DNA of 64,000 nt from Pseudomonas fluorescens (GTDB taxonomy: Bacteria > Pseudomonadota > Gammaproteobacteria > Pseudomonadales > Pseudomonadaceae): contig NZ_CABVIY010000002.1 in the NCBI RefSeq assembly GCF_902498195.1, forward strand, positions 1,054,001-1,118,000. Reading direction: 5' to 3'. Made by a program: the position numbers and the translations under genes. Below, piece by piece: positions 21,841 to 30,813 of this stretch. Each line of letters starts with the position of its first letter. Position 1 is the first letter of the stretch. Below the pieces are notes generated by a model. The model was not told where the DNA came from. It ran no database searches and saw only the letters and a list, made by a program, of their open reading frames with translations.

Positions 21841-21879
21841 AATCATGCGTTGTAACCTGGAGTGGAACGAGGCGATAGA

Positions 21880-22950
21880 ATGACCGGTTTGGATCTTTAT
21901 GGCACAGCATTATATGCGGTCAGTGCTTTTTTGTTTCTATTCGCAGGCGTAAAGGTTCTGGTGCCAGATCGTCGGGCTGTGCTTGCCTATAGAGCGCTTG
22001 AAATTTTCGTTGTTTTTGTCACTATTGTAATAGTTTCGGACTATGTGGCTAATAGGCCATTTGATATGGAAGGTGATACCGCAGTTTATGTCAATTTTTT
22101 CAATGACTTGAACTCGGGGTTAGAAAATCCTTTTGAAACGTTTGAACCAGGTTTTATCGCACTGGTCAGGTTATTCGGCTACTTAGGTCTTGATTGTCGA
22201 AATTTTTTCTACTTGATTACGTTCATGTTTTTATGGTCGTACTATCTATTGAGTAAAGCGGTTTTTGGTCGCCAGTCCGTTTGGTCGTTGTTTGTCTTCG
22301 GATTGCTTCTGTTTTACCCGTTCTTCTTTTCGTTGACCGCTAATATTATTCGACAAGGTTTTTCGTTGTGTTTTATTAATTTCGCCTTGCTTTTTGTCGC
22401 TAAGGGATACCGTTATCGCGGGGGTGTTTTCAGTATTCTCGCAACGTTGTTTCATAAGTCGTCTATTGTCTATTTTCCATTCTTTCTCTTCAGAAAGAGA
22501 ATTTCTCATGTCAGCGTGTATGTCGTGCTGGGTTTATGGGGCGTTGTTTCTGTTGCTTCTTATCTGAAATTGTTCGAACTGCTGGTTGTCATATTGTTTG
22601 AATTTTTGTCTGGTTATGGCTTGGTTGTGAATTACAGCGATGTGGAAAAAATTGATTATGTGACCGGGTTTCGATGGGATTTCTGGGCGTTTTCATCATT
22701 TGCTGTTTTTTTATTGGTGGCGATCAAGCTGTTAGGACAAGGCCATAAAAAAGAAGTCTATGTGTTTTATGTCAGTGCGTTCCTGGCCTGCCTGCATATT
22801 GCAATGTTTGATGTGGCCTACAATGACCGGTTTGGAATTTACTCCTGGATTTTCTATCCGTTGGAACTGGGGTATCTCATTCGAGCTGTCGGCGCCAATA
22901 TTGCGGCTGGTAAACAACTCAAAGATATGCAAACCCAAGTTATCGTATAA
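21880..22950 (+). CDS. wzy: EpsG/Wzy-like O-antigen polymerase
   Basis: A 356-residue membrane protein with about nine hydrophobic segments and the EpsG-family features: an acidic aromatic loop after the second TM (RPFDMEGDTAVYVNFF, FEPGFIALVR), NIIRQGFSLCFINFALLF, and the conserved FHKSSIVYFPFF. Families of this kind polymerise lipid-linked repeat units. It is the only polymerase candidate in the locus, next to Wzx and Wzz genes. ATG at 21880 follows GAGGCGATAG; a GTG at 21862 would add six residues. Sequence identity among Wzy proteins is always low, so the call rests on topology and context. Confidence 0.8.
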   Translation: MTGLDLYGTALYAVSAFLFLFAGVKVLVPDRRAVLAYRALEIFVVFVTIVIVSDYVANRPFDMEGDTAVYVNFFNDLNSGLENPFETFEPGFIALVRLFGYLGLDCRNFFYLITFMFLWSYYLLSKAVFGRQSVWSLFVFGLLLFYPFFFSLTANIIRQGFSLCFINFALLFVAKGYRYRGGVFSILATLFHKSSIVYFPFFLFRKRISHVSVYVVLGLWGVVSVASYLKLFELLVVILFEFLSGYGLVVNYSDVEKIDYVTGFRWDFWAFSSFAVFLLVAIKLLGQGHKKEVYVFYVSAFLACLHIAMFDVAYNDRFGIYSWIFYPLELGYLIRAVGANIAAGKQLKDMQTQVIV

Positions 22951-22961
22951 AAGGGCTCAGT

Positions 22962-23924
22962 ATGCGGGTATTACTAACAGGCGCCAAAGGTTTTATTGGG
23001 AGCAAACTGCTCCTGTGTCTTTGTGCAGCGGGCCATGAAGTCAGGGTGGTAACACGAAGCTCCTTCGAACATGACTCCAGTGGCGTCGAGGTGGTGCATG
23101 CTGATTTAACGAGTGCTGAAACGGATTTCGATAGTTTGGTTTCGGGCTGCCACGTTATTTTCAATTGTGCAGGGGAGATCCGTAACGAGACGGCCATGCA
23201 CGATCTTCATGTGCAGGCGACAGAACGCTTGGTTGAAGCTGCGAACCGCGCGGCAAGCAAAGATATCCCGATCCACTTTGTTCAACTTAGCAGTGTTGGT
23301 GCGTACGGGCCTGCCCGAGGTATCGTCCGGGTCGTTAACGAAGCTACTGTGGAAAACCCGCAAGGCACCTATGAGGAAACAAAAACGCTTGGTGACTCGT
23401 TGGTTATGAAGAACAGGAGCAATCTGTTCTATAGCTACTCAGTTTTGAGACCCTCCAATGTGTTTGGGCAAAGCATGACGAACAATTCGCTTCGTCAATT
23501 GGGCCGGATCGTTAACAAGGGGTTGTTTTTTTACATAGGCTCTGCGAAGAAAGATGCGATAGCTACTTATATTCACGTTGACGATGTGGTCTCCGCATTG
23601 ATGCTTTGCGGCTTCGATCAACGAGCCAAAGGGGGAATTTTCAATCTTTCCAACGACTGTGCGCTTGCGGATTTGATTGATGGAATAGCGGATGCGTTGA
23701 GCGTTCGGCGTCCGCGATCGAGTGTTCCAGAAGCTCCAATGCGCGCTTTGGTCAGCATCGCTAACCGTTTTTTGCGCTTGCCTGTAACGCAGGCGCGTAT
23801 CGATGCACTCGTATCCAGGACTAGCTATCCTTCGGCCAAAATGCAAGAAACCTTTGGTTTTGTCCCTGAGAAAGATGTGCCGGGGACGATTGCGGAGCTG
23901 TTTGTGGATAAGCGGATGCCGTGA
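22962..23924 (+). CDS. NAD-dependent epimerase/dehydratase (extended SDR)
   Basis: A 320-residue nucleotide-sugar SDR. The Rossmann motif is LLTGAKGFIGSKLLL, the serine lies in VQLSSVGAYGP, and the catalytic pair is in YEETKTLGD (Tyr-x-x-x-Lys). The C-terminal LVSRTSYPSAKMQETFGFVP segment is typical of the sugar epimerase/reductase group. It could be a C4 reductase or epimerase acting on the UDP-4-keto-6-deoxyhexose made by WbpM, or modify another sugar. It is clearly different from the second SDR at 25227. The ATG lies 11 bases after wzy. Confidence 0.78.
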   Translation: MRVLLTGAKGFIGSKLLLCLCAAGHEVRVVTRSSFEHDSSGVEVVHADLTSAETDFDSLVSGCHVIFNCAGEIRNETAMHDLHVQATERLVEAANRAASKDIPIHFVQLSSVGAYGPARGIVRVVNEATVENPQGTYEETKTLGDSLVMKNRSNLFYSYSVLRPSNVFGQSMTNNSLRQLGRIVNKGLFFYIGSAKKDAIATYIHVDDVVSALMLCGFDQRAKGGIFNLSNDCALADLIDGIADALSVRRPRSSVPEAPMRALVSIANRFLRLPVTQARIDALVSRTSYPSAKMQETFGFVPEKDVPGTIAELFVDKRMP

Positions 23925-24069
23925 TGAAGCCAGTAGCATTTGTGTTCTGCCGGTAGGTGTTAGACAATGTCAGCGATTTCTTTTGTGTATGTTGCAGGTT
24001 GTGGACTCTGGAGTTAAGCGCTCTAAATAGAGCGTTCGTCGCCGCCAAGGCATAAGAGGGATAATTTCA

Positions 24070-25230
24070 TTGCAGGTCAATAATTTAAAAGTTGCTCGAG
24101 TGTCAACAGTTCCATTCTTTGTACTGACTCAGTTGAGAGCTCAGATTGAAGCTCTGGGTGCTTCGGGAATGTCCGTTACTGTGATTGCCAGTAACGACGA
24201 GATGAGTGACGAACTCGCAGAGAACAAAAAATTGACTTATCTGCCAGTGAATATCGAGCGAGAAATTAACCCGGTCAAGGATTTTCTCAGTCTTATTACA
24301 TTGGCTCGTGTATTCAAAAAAAACAAATTTGACATTGTTCACTCCACTACACCCAAGGCCGGATTGCTATGTGCGGTGGCCGGTTTGTTTTCAGGCACCA
24401 GGATCCGGTTGCATACGTTTACCGGGCAGCCCTGGGTCACTATGAAGGGAATCAAGCGTTCGATTTTAAAGTCGTGCGATAAGGTTATCGGCTCACTTAA
24501 TACTCATTGTTATGCAGATAGTCATAGTCAAAGGGACTTTCTCGTCTCAAATGGTATCATCAAGGCTGATAAAATATCAGTTTTGGGCGCGGGTTCGCTG
24601 GCTGGTATTAATCTTGATCGATTTGATCCCGCTCGTTATAGTCCGGAAGTTTTGAGTTCTTTGCGGGATAATCTAAATATTCCCGAGTCTGGCAAAATTG
24701 TATTATTTGTCGGAAGAATTACACCTGATAAGGGTATTAAAGAGCTTGTTACGGCATTCAGTGCGGCTGTTGACAAGAGCGGTGATGTCTATCTCGTCTT
24801 TGTTGGGCCATTTGAGTCGGCTGGAGAAGATATTCTCAATGATGTTACCGATGCCAAGGTACGCAACAATATAAAGGTTGTCGGTTATTCCGAAGAGCCA
24901 GAGAAGTACATGGCGGTCGCTGATGTGTTGTGTTTGCCTAGTTATCGTGAAGGGTTCGGTACCGTAGTGATTGAAGCGGCCGCTATGGGCACGCCAACTA
25001 TTGGGACTGATATATATGGACTTTCTGACGCGATACTGGACGGCGAAACCGGGATATTGGTACCCGTCAAGGATTCTGTCGCACTTGAAAAAGCCATAGT
25101 CTCTACTTTAGCAAATGCGCCACTGTTGTCATCGCTGGGTGCCGCAGCCCGCAAAAGGGCTATCACTGATTTTAGCTCCAGTGCATGCTCTGAGTTGTTG
25201 ATCAACGAGTACAGGAGGTTTTTTAATTGA
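24070..25230 (+). CDS. family 4 glycosyltransferase
   Basis: A 386-residue GT-B enzyme. The N-terminal half has the acceptor-side PTTPKAGLLCAVAG-like segment (STTPKAGLLCAVAGLF). The C-terminal half has the donor site ILFVGRITPDKGIKELVTAF-like stretch (VLFVGRITPDKG) and the retaining-enzyme motif YREGFGTVVIEAAAMGTPTI with its EX7E pattern. It resembles transferases that add the second sugar in Pseudomonas O-units. The only suitable start is TTG at 24070, preceded at good spacing by AGAGGG. Its stop overlaps the next TTG start. A 145-base spacer precedes it. Confidence 0.85.
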   Translation: MQVNNLKVARVSTVPFFVLTQLRAQIEALGASGMSVTVIASNDEMSDELAENKKLTYLPVNIEREINPVKDFLSLITLARVFKKNKFDIVHSTTPKAGLLCAVAGLFSGTRIRLHTFTGQPWVTMKGIKRSILKSCDKVIGSLNTHCYADSHSQRDFLVSNGIIKADKISVLGAGSLAGINLDRFDPARYSPEVLSSLRDNLNIPESGKIVLFVGRITPDKGIKELVTAFSAAVDKSGDVYLVFVGPFESAGEDILNDVTDAKVRNNIKVVGYSEEPEKYMAVADVLCLPSYREGFGTVVIEAAAMGTPTIGTDIYGLSDAILDGETGILVPVKDSVALEKAIVSTLANAPLLSSLGAAARKRAITDFSSSACSELLINEYRRFFN

Positions 25231-26204
25231 CTACCGACCAAGCTCCAGTCCTTAAGCGCGTCGTGGTCACGGGTGCCAGTGGATTTGTCGGCGGCGCATT
25301 GATCAATACTTTGGCTGAGCATCGCCATTATTTGCCCGTACCTGTTGCTCGTTCAAATAGCAATCTCGATATGGCGAATGCGTTCCGGATTTCGGAATTA
25401 TCATCTTCTACCAATTGGGGTCATATTCTGAAGGATGCCTCAGTAGTCATCCACGCCGCAGCACGTGTACATGTGATGAAGGAGGTTGCTTCCGATGCAT
25501 TAGCCGAATTCAGAAAGGTAAATGTCGAGGGTACTATCAATCTCGCACGTCAGGCAGCGGATGCTGGGGTGAAACGCTTCGTCTTTATCAGTTCGATCAA
25601 GGTGAACGGTGAGAGCACCGCGCTCGGTCATCCCTTTACCGCTGAAGATGCACCGGCTCCGTCGGATCCCTACGGTATTTCCAAGCATGAAGCTGAAGAA
25701 GCATTGAGACTATTGTCTGTAGAGACTGGAATGGAAGTGGTCATCATTCGTCCTACACTGATTTATGGTCCGGGCGTCAAAGCCAATTTCCGAAACATGA
25801 TGGCTTGGCTATACAAGGGTATTCCTTTACCTTTTGGCTCCGTTGGTAACAAACGAAGCCTGGTTTCACTCGATAATCTTGTCAGTTTGATTATGGTTTG
25901 TCTTGAGCATCCAAGCGCCGCCGGTCAGACCTTTCTGGTCAGTGATGGGGCTGATTTGTCTACCACCGAGTTGTTGGAGCTTACTGCAAAGGCCCTTGGG
26001 GTAAAGAGCCGACTACTTCCTGTACCTGGACAATGGATGGCGTTTTGCGCGAATGCACTAGGTCGTCGTTCCATATCGCAACGGTTGTTCGGATCACTAC
26101 AGGTCGATATAAAAAAAACTCAGACTCTTCTTGGCTGGCACCCAACAGTAACAGTAGAAGAAGCCTTGAATAGAACCGCACAAGACTTTCTGGCGCATCA
26201 TTGA
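25227..26204 (+). CDS. wbpV: UDP-4-keto-6-deoxyhexose reductase/epimerase, WbpV-like SDR
   Basis: A 325-residue SDR with RVVVTGASGFVGGALINTLA, the serine motif FISSIKVNGEST and the catalytic YGISKHEAEEAL. It closely fits the WbpV/WbjF group that reduces UDP-2-acetamido-4-keto-2,6-dideoxyhexose (the WbpM product) to UDP-QuiNAc or UDP-FucNAc. Position directly before wbpL and wbpM supports this. TTG at 25227 is the start: AGGAGG lies eight bases upstream, and the codon overlaps the previous TGA (TTGA). The stop overlaps wbpL (TGATG). Which epimer it makes cannot be read from sequence here. Confidence 0.82.
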   Translation: MTTDQAPVLKRVVVTGASGFVGGALINTLAEHRHYLPVPVARSNSNLDMANAFRISELSSSTNWGHILKDASVVIHAAARVHVMKEVASDALAEFRKVNVEGTINLARQAADAGVKRFVFISSIKVNGESTALGHPFTAEDAPAPSDPYGISKHEAEEALRLLSVETGMEVVIIRPTLIYGPGVKANFRNMMAWLYKGIPLPFGSVGNKRSLVSLDNLVSLIMVCLEHPSAAGQTFLVSDGADLSTTELLELTAKALGVKSRLLPVPGQWMAFCANALGRRSISQRLFGSLQVDIKKTQTLLGWHPTVTVEEALNRTAQDFLAHH

Positions 26205-27220
26205 TGAAAAATTTATATTGGGTATTACCCTTGGTGTTCATCGGCGCGCTCATAGGCACCGCTGTGTTGCGCCGATATGCACTTACCAATAGTTTAATAG
26301 ACGTGCCTAATGCTCGAAGTTCCCACGTAATACCAACCCCTCGCGGAGGGGGTGTGGCGATTGTGCTTTCCTACATTGTCGGGGCGCTATTTCTTGCCCT
26401 GACTGACCAGCTTCAATGGTCCCTGACCTGGGCTGTCGTTGTGCCTGGCGGTCTGGTAGCGCTAATCGGTTTTCTCGACGATCATGGGCACATCGCCGCA
26501 CGTTGGCGCTTGTTAGGTCACTTTATCGCCGCAATCGCCGGGATGATCCTGTTTGGCGGGTTACCCGCGATTCACATGTTCGGGATGTCGATCGATTTTG
26601 GATGGGCGGCTTACTTGTTGGGTAGCTTTTACCTGGTCTGGTTATTGAATCTTTACAACTTTATGGACGGAATCGACGGCTTGGCGAGTATGGAGGCGAT
26701 ATTTGTTTGCCTCGGCGGTGCGCTTTTGTATGTCATTTCCGGAAACATCAGTTTCATGTGGGGGCCGATAGCGCTGGCTCTTGCCGTAGCAGGTTTTCTG
26801 TACTGGAATTTCCCCCCGGCGCGTATTTTTATGGGAGACGCTGGTAGTGGATTTCTTGGACTCACGCTGGGCTTCCTGTCGCTTCAGGCAGCATGGGTCA
26901 GCCCTCACTTGCTGTGGGGATGGTTGATTCTCCTTGGCGTGTTCATCGTCGACGCGACCTGTACGCTTTTTGTCCGCCTGATGAGAGGCGACAAGGTCTA
27001 CGAGGCTCATCGCAGTCACGCTTATCAGCACGCCTCGCGGCGCTTTGGCGGACATTTGCCTATTACCTTGTCCGTGACCGGGATAAATGTAGTTTGGCTA
27101 TTGCCAATTGGCATTTTGGTAGCGCTGGGCAAAGTCGATGGTTTTATCGGTTTATTGATAGCTTACTCATTGTTGATTGTGTTGGCCCTGCGCTTTAAAG
27201 CGGGTCAGCGCGAGAGGTGA
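26204..27220 (+). CDS. wbpL: undecaprenyl-phosphate sugar-1-phosphate transferase (WbpL-like)
   Basis: A 338-residue polyprenol-phosphate HexNAc-1-P transferase of the MraY/WecA superfamily with about 10-11 membrane segments. The conserved cytoplasmic motifs are SSHVIPTPRGGGVAIVLSY, the metal site FLDDHGH, the central NLYNFMDGIDGLASMEA and FPPARIFMGDAGSGFLGLTL, and the basic loop YEAHRSHAYQHASRRFGGH. It starts each O-unit by loading QuiNAc-, FucNAc- or GlcNAc-1-phosphate onto undecaprenyl phosphate; WbpL of P. aeruginosa also starts the common polysaccharide. ATG overlaps the preceding TGA by one base. Confidence 0.93.
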   Translation: MKNLYWVLPLVFIGALIGTAVLRRYALTNSLIDVPNARSSHVIPTPRGGGVAIVLSYIVGALFLALTDQLQWSLTWAVVVPGGLVALIGFLDDHGHIAARWRLLGHFIAAIAGMILFGGLPAIHMFGMSIDFGWAAYLLGSFYLVWLLNLYNFMDGIDGLASMEAIFVCLGGALLYVISGNISFMWGPIALALAVAGFLYWNFPPARIFMGDAGSGFLGLTLGFLSLQAAWVSPHLLWGWLILLGVFIVDATCTLFVRLMRGDKVYEAHRSHAYQHASRRFGGHLPITLSVTGINVVWLLPIGILVALGKVDGFIGLLIAYSLLIVLALRFKAGQRER

Positions 27221-27345
27221 GCGAGATGTCTGCTTTTGCTCGATGTTCAACTCGTGCAGGAGCGGAGCCGTCCTTTGAAGTTGTTTGAGATAAATGCGAT
27301 TGAGCTTTAAGCTTGTCGCCTGCTTTTTTAGAAAGGGATATTGAA

Positions 27346-29334
27346 ATGCTTCGCCAATGGCTACTGCAGCTTCCTCGGCGGCAAAAAAGGCTGATGCAAG
27401 TTGCGACCGATGTTTTGCTGGTCTGGGCCGCGCTTTGGTTGGCATTCGTGGTTCGTTTAGGGATTGATGAGGTCATAAACCCACTCACCGCTCACACTTG
27501 GCTATTCCTGTGTGCCCCCATTGTTGCGATTCCACTGTTTATCCGGTTTGGCTTGTATCGCGCGGTTCTACGCTACTTCGGTAACGATGCACTGATCGAA
27601 ATCGTCAAAGCGGTAAGCCTCTCGTCCCTCATCCTCGGCCTCGTAGTCTATTTGTACAGCAATCATCAGACGGTCGTTCCCCGTTCAATCATTTTCAACT
27701 ACTGGTGGCTCAGTCTGCTGATGATTGGTGGGTTGCGGCTGGCGATGCGTCAGTATTTCCTCGGCGATTGGTTCACCGCTGCCCAGCACGTTCCGTTCAC
27801 AAACAGGGATAACGGACTGCCTAAGGTTGCCGTGTATGGTGCCGGGGCGGCCGGTAACCAGCTTGTTGCGGCACTTCGAATCGGGCGTGTTATGCGTCCC
27901 GTCGCCTTCATCGACGACGATGGCAGTATTGCCGACAGGGTCATTTCAGGCTTGCAGGTTTACAAACCCAAGCATATCCAGCAAATGATTGATGCGACGG
28001 GGGCCCAGGAAATTCTGCTGGCCATCCCCTCGGCCGATCGGGGAAGACGCCGGGAGATTCTCGGGTTTCTTGAAGGTTTTCCGCTACATGTTCGTAGTGT
28101 CCCCGGGTTTATGGACTTGGCCAGTGGCCGTGTGAAAGTCGACGATATCCAGGAAGTGGATATTGCGGATCTGCTGGGCCGCGACGCCGTGCCAGCACAG
28201 GGTGACCTGCTTGATCACTGCATCAAGGGGCAGGTTGTCCTGGTGACGGGAGCCGGCGGTTCGATCGGTTCTGAGCTGTGCCGGCAGATCCTTGCGCTTC
28301 GACCCACAACTCTGCTGCTGTTCGAGCATGGTGAGTTCAACCTCTACAGCATTTTGTCCGAGCTCGAACAACGAATTGCCCGCGAATCCTTGCCGGTGAA
28401 ATTGCTGCCGATCCTCGGCTCCGTGCGCAATCAGGACAAGCTGCTGGATGTGATGAAGACGTGGCATGTCGACACGGTTTATCACGCAGCGGCTTACAAG
28501 CACGTGCCGATGGTTGAGCACAACATTGCCGAAGGTGTGCTCAACAATGTCATTGGTACCTTGAATACTGCTCAAGCCGCATTACAGGCCAATGTTGCCA
28601 ATTTCGTGCTGATTTCCACGGACAAGGCCGTAAGGCCAACCAATGTGATGGGCAGTACCAAACGCCTGGCCGAGATGACGCTCCAGGCACTGAGTCGGGA
28701 ATTGGCCCCCGTTATGTTCGGCGATACATCGAATGTTTCTCGAGTCAATAAAACCCGGTTCACCATGGTGCGTTTCGGTAACGTGCTGGGTTCTTCGGGA
28801 TCGGTCATACCCTTGTTCCACAAACAGATCCAGCTAGGTGGTCCGCTCACGGTCACTCATCCGAAGATCACGCGCTATTTCATGACCATTCCTGAAGCGG
28901 CGCAACTCGTGATTCAGGCTGGCTCAATGGGTCAGGGCGGGGATGTTTTTGTCCTCGACATGGGCGAACCGGTGAAGATCGTGGAACTGGCGGAGAAGAT
29001 GATTCATCTCTCAGGCCTTAGTGTGCGTTCGGAGAAGAATCCCCATGGGGATATCGCCATTCAATTCACTGGCCTTCGGCCGGGGGAAAAACTATACGAA
29101 GAGCTGTTGATCGGCGATAACGTCGCGGCCACGCCGCACCCCATGATCATGACGGCTACCGAAGACTACCTTTCCTGGGATGTTCTCAAGGCCAAATTGA
29201 CCGAGTTGCTCGCGGCCGTGGACCAGGACGACTACACCCGCGTCCGTCAACTCCTGCGCGACACCGTCAGCGGCTATACCCCCGACGGCGAGATCGTCGA
29301 CTGGATCTACCAGCAACGTCGCCTCGAACCCTGA
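27346..29334 (+). CDS. wbpM: UDP-GlcNAc 4,6-dehydratase, membrane-bound WbpM
   Basis: A 662-residue protein. About four N-terminal TM segments lie in the first 150 residues. A first nucleotide-binding domain follows (VAVYGAGAAGNQLVAALRIG), then the catalytic SDR domain (VLVTGAGGSIGSELCRQILA; AAAYKHVPMVE; STDKAVRPTNVMGSTKRLAE with the Met-containing variant of the YxxxK motif). WbpM makes UDP-4-keto-6-deoxy-GlcNAc, required for most O-specific antigens in this genus, and is the conserved right boundary of the locus. ATG at 27346 is chosen over a start at 27313 by length and by GAAAGGG upstream. GC content returns to core values here. Confidence 0.95.
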   Translation: MLRQWLLQLPRRQKRLMQVATDVLLVWAALWLAFVVRLGIDEVINPLTAHTWLFLCAPIVAIPLFIRFGLYRAVLRYFGNDALIEIVKAVSLSSLILGLVVYLYSNHQTVVPRSIIFNYWWLSLLMIGGLRLAMRQYFLGDWFTAAQHVPFTNRDNGLPKVAVYGAGAAGNQLVAALRIGRVMRPVAFIDDDGSIADRVISGLQVYKPKHIQQMIDATGAQEILLAIPSADRGRRREILGFLEGFPLHVRSVPGFMDLASGRVKVDDIQEVDIADLLGRDAVPAQGDLLDHCIKGQVVLVTGAGGSIGSELCRQILALRPTTLLLFEHGEFNLYSILSELEQRIARESLPVKLLPILGSVRNQDKLLDVMKTWHVDTVYHAAAYKHVPMVEHNIAEGVLNNVIGTLNTAQAALQANVANFVLISTDKAVRPTNVMGSTKRLAEMTLQALSRELAPVMFGDTSNVSRVNKTRFTMVRFGNVLGSSGSVIPLFHKQIQLGGPLTVTHPKITRYFMTIPEAAQLVIQAGSMGQGGDVFVLDMGEPVKIVELAEKMIHLSGLSVRSEKNPHGDIAIQFTGLRPGEKLYEELLIGDNVAATPHPMIMTATEDYLSWDVLKAKLTELLAAVDQDDYTRVRQLLRDTVSGYTPDGEIVDWIYQQRRLEP

Positions 29335-29446
29335 TTGTTTCATATTCGGTAACGGACACATTTTTGACAGGCTCCGGACATCGCCTAAGTTTGGGAGGCA
29401 GCTTTGGAAAAGCTGCTTCCTCAATCGATGTCATGGAGCTTCAACT

Positions 29447-29782
29447 ATGCGTACTGGCTTTTTTTACTCTTTGGTTTTTGCCTTTCTCACGACTGTCTCA
29501 ATGGCCGCTCACGCGGCTCCTGTGGTCAAGCCAGAGGCTGGCAACGCACCCTTGATGCAAGAAGTTTCTCCCAAGTCCCAAAACGGCAAGATCGATCTCA
29601 ACGTGGCTGATGTACCCACTTTGCTGCGTGAGCTGTCCGGTGTAGGCGAGGCGAAGGCCAATGCGATTGTTGCGTATCGTGATATGAACGGACCGTTTGC
29701 ATCGGTGGACGAACTGCTGGAAGTGAAGGGGATCGGCAAAGCGATTCTGGATCGCAACCGTGAGAAGCTGGAAGTGAACTAA
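29447..29782 (+). CDS. ComEA-like helix-hairpin-helix protein
   Basis: A 111-residue secreted protein. A signal peptide with cleavage near AAHAAP (about residue 25) precedes two helix-hairpin-helix motifs (DLNVADVPTLLRELSGVGEA and VDELLEVKGIGKAILDRNRE), the DNA-binding fold of ComEA. Related proteins bind incoming DNA in the periplasm during natural transformation, but this short form lacks a membrane anchor. The gene follows wbpM in Pseudomonas generally, so it marks the outside of the O-antigen locus. A terminator follows. Confidence 0.88.
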   Translation: MRTGFFYSLVFAFLTTVSMAAHAAPVVKPEAGNAPLMQEVSPKSQNGKIDLNVADVPTLLRELSGVGEAKANAIVAYRDMNGPFASVDELLEVKGIGKAILDRNREKLEVN

Positions 29783-29801
29783 GCTGATTATTCAACGCCA
29801 A

Positions 29802-29829
29802 GGGGCCGGTCATTGACCGGCCTTTTTTC
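29802..29829 (+). terminator. Rho-independent terminator after the comEA-like gene
   Basis: GGCCGGTCA and TGACCGGCC form a strong stem, followed by six T. Confidence 0.92.
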
Positions 29830-29875
29830 ATTCCGGCGCACGTATCGGTGATCGCCATCTGTCGCCGGGCTGAAA

Positions 29876-29914
29876 ATTATGCCTATCATATGCAGATTAG
29901 ATTATGCCTATAAT
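29876..29914 (+). promoter_or_regulatory. promoter region with a direct repeat upstream of the SDR-fabF pair
   Basis: ATTATGCCTAT occurs twice, at 29876-29886 and 29901-29911, in an AT-rich stretch; the second copy runs into TATAAT (29909-29914), a perfect -10 box. The repeats could be operator half-sites for a regulator, for example the TetR protein encoded at 32085; that link is inference. Confidence 0.5.
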
Positions 29915-29987
29915 AAATCAGGTTTCCTTACGGCGCCTTGAATCCAGGCGCTTGGCATTTCCTTGAGCATCCCACAGGAGCACTGTC

Positions 29988-30782
29988 ATGAATTTTGCCC
30001 AGTCCCAAGGTACGGCCCTCGTCACCGGTGCTTCTTCCGGTATTGGGGCGATTTATGCGCAACGCCTGGCGTCGCGTGGTTTTGATCTGTTGTTGGTTGC
30101 TCGTGATCAGCAGCGGCTGGATGAGGCCGCAGGCAAGTTGCGCGCTGAGTTTGGCGTTCAGGTCGAGGTGCTGAAGGCGGACCTGACGCAAAAGGATGAT
30201 GTGCTCAAGCTTGAGCAACGGTTGCGCAGTGATTCGAGTATCAGCTTGCTGCTGAACAACGCCGGCGTTGCGGCGGATGGCTTGTTGGCCAATGCCGATA
30301 CCGATCAGCTCGAAAAAATGATTCAGTTGAACGTCACGGCGGTCACACGTTTGGCATCGGCGGCAGCGGCGAGTTTTGCCAAGGCGGGACGCGGAACGAT
30401 CATCAACATTGCATCGGTGGTGGCGTTGTTCCCCGAGCGCTTCAACGCCACCTATAGCGCCAGCAAGGCTTATGTGTTGAGCCTGACCCAATCATTGAAT
30501 GCCGAACTCGATGGCACCGGAGTGAAGGTCCAGGCTGTCTTGCCAGGCGTGACACGTACCGAAATCTGGGAGCGCTCGGGTATAGACGCCTCACAGATTC
30601 CGGCCGAGATGGTCATGGAGGCGGGTGAGATGGTCGACGCGGCGCTATCGGGTCTGGACCAGGGCGAGTTGGTCACCATTCCGTCGCTGCCGGAGGCGGC
30701 CGACTGGGATGCCTTCGTCGCGGCACGTCACGTACTGGCCCCCAACCTGTCCAAAAGCAAAGCCGCCGCGCGTTACAAATAA
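29988..30782 (+). CDS. SDR-family oxidoreductase
   Basis: A 264-residue classical short-chain dehydrogenase: TGASSGIGAIYAQRLASRG (cofactor loop), NNAGVA, the serine in INIASVVALFPERF and YSASKAYVLSLTQSL with the catalytic Tyr and Lys. The arginine-free loop after beta-2 (VARDQQRLDE) suits NADPH-using members of this DltE/YqjQ-like group. It precedes a FabF-type ketosynthase by 31 bases, so the two may be one transcript working on an acyl or small ketone substrate. Substrate not known. Confidence 0.85.
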   Translation: MNFAQSQGTALVTGASSGIGAIYAQRLASRGFDLLLVARDQQRLDEAAGKLRAEFGVQVEVLKADLTQKDDVLKLEQRLRSDSSISLLLNNAGVAADGLLANADTDQLEKMIQLNVTAVTRLASAAAASFAKAGRGTIINIASVVALFPERFNATYSASKAYVLSLTQSLNAELDGTGVKVQAVLPGVTRTEIWERSGIDASQIPAEMVMEAGEMVDAALSGLDQGELVTIPSLPEAADWDAFVAARHVLAPNLSKSKAAARYK

Positions 30783-30813
30783 TGCGTGAAGGATCTGCAC
30801 GAGGTATTGCGGT

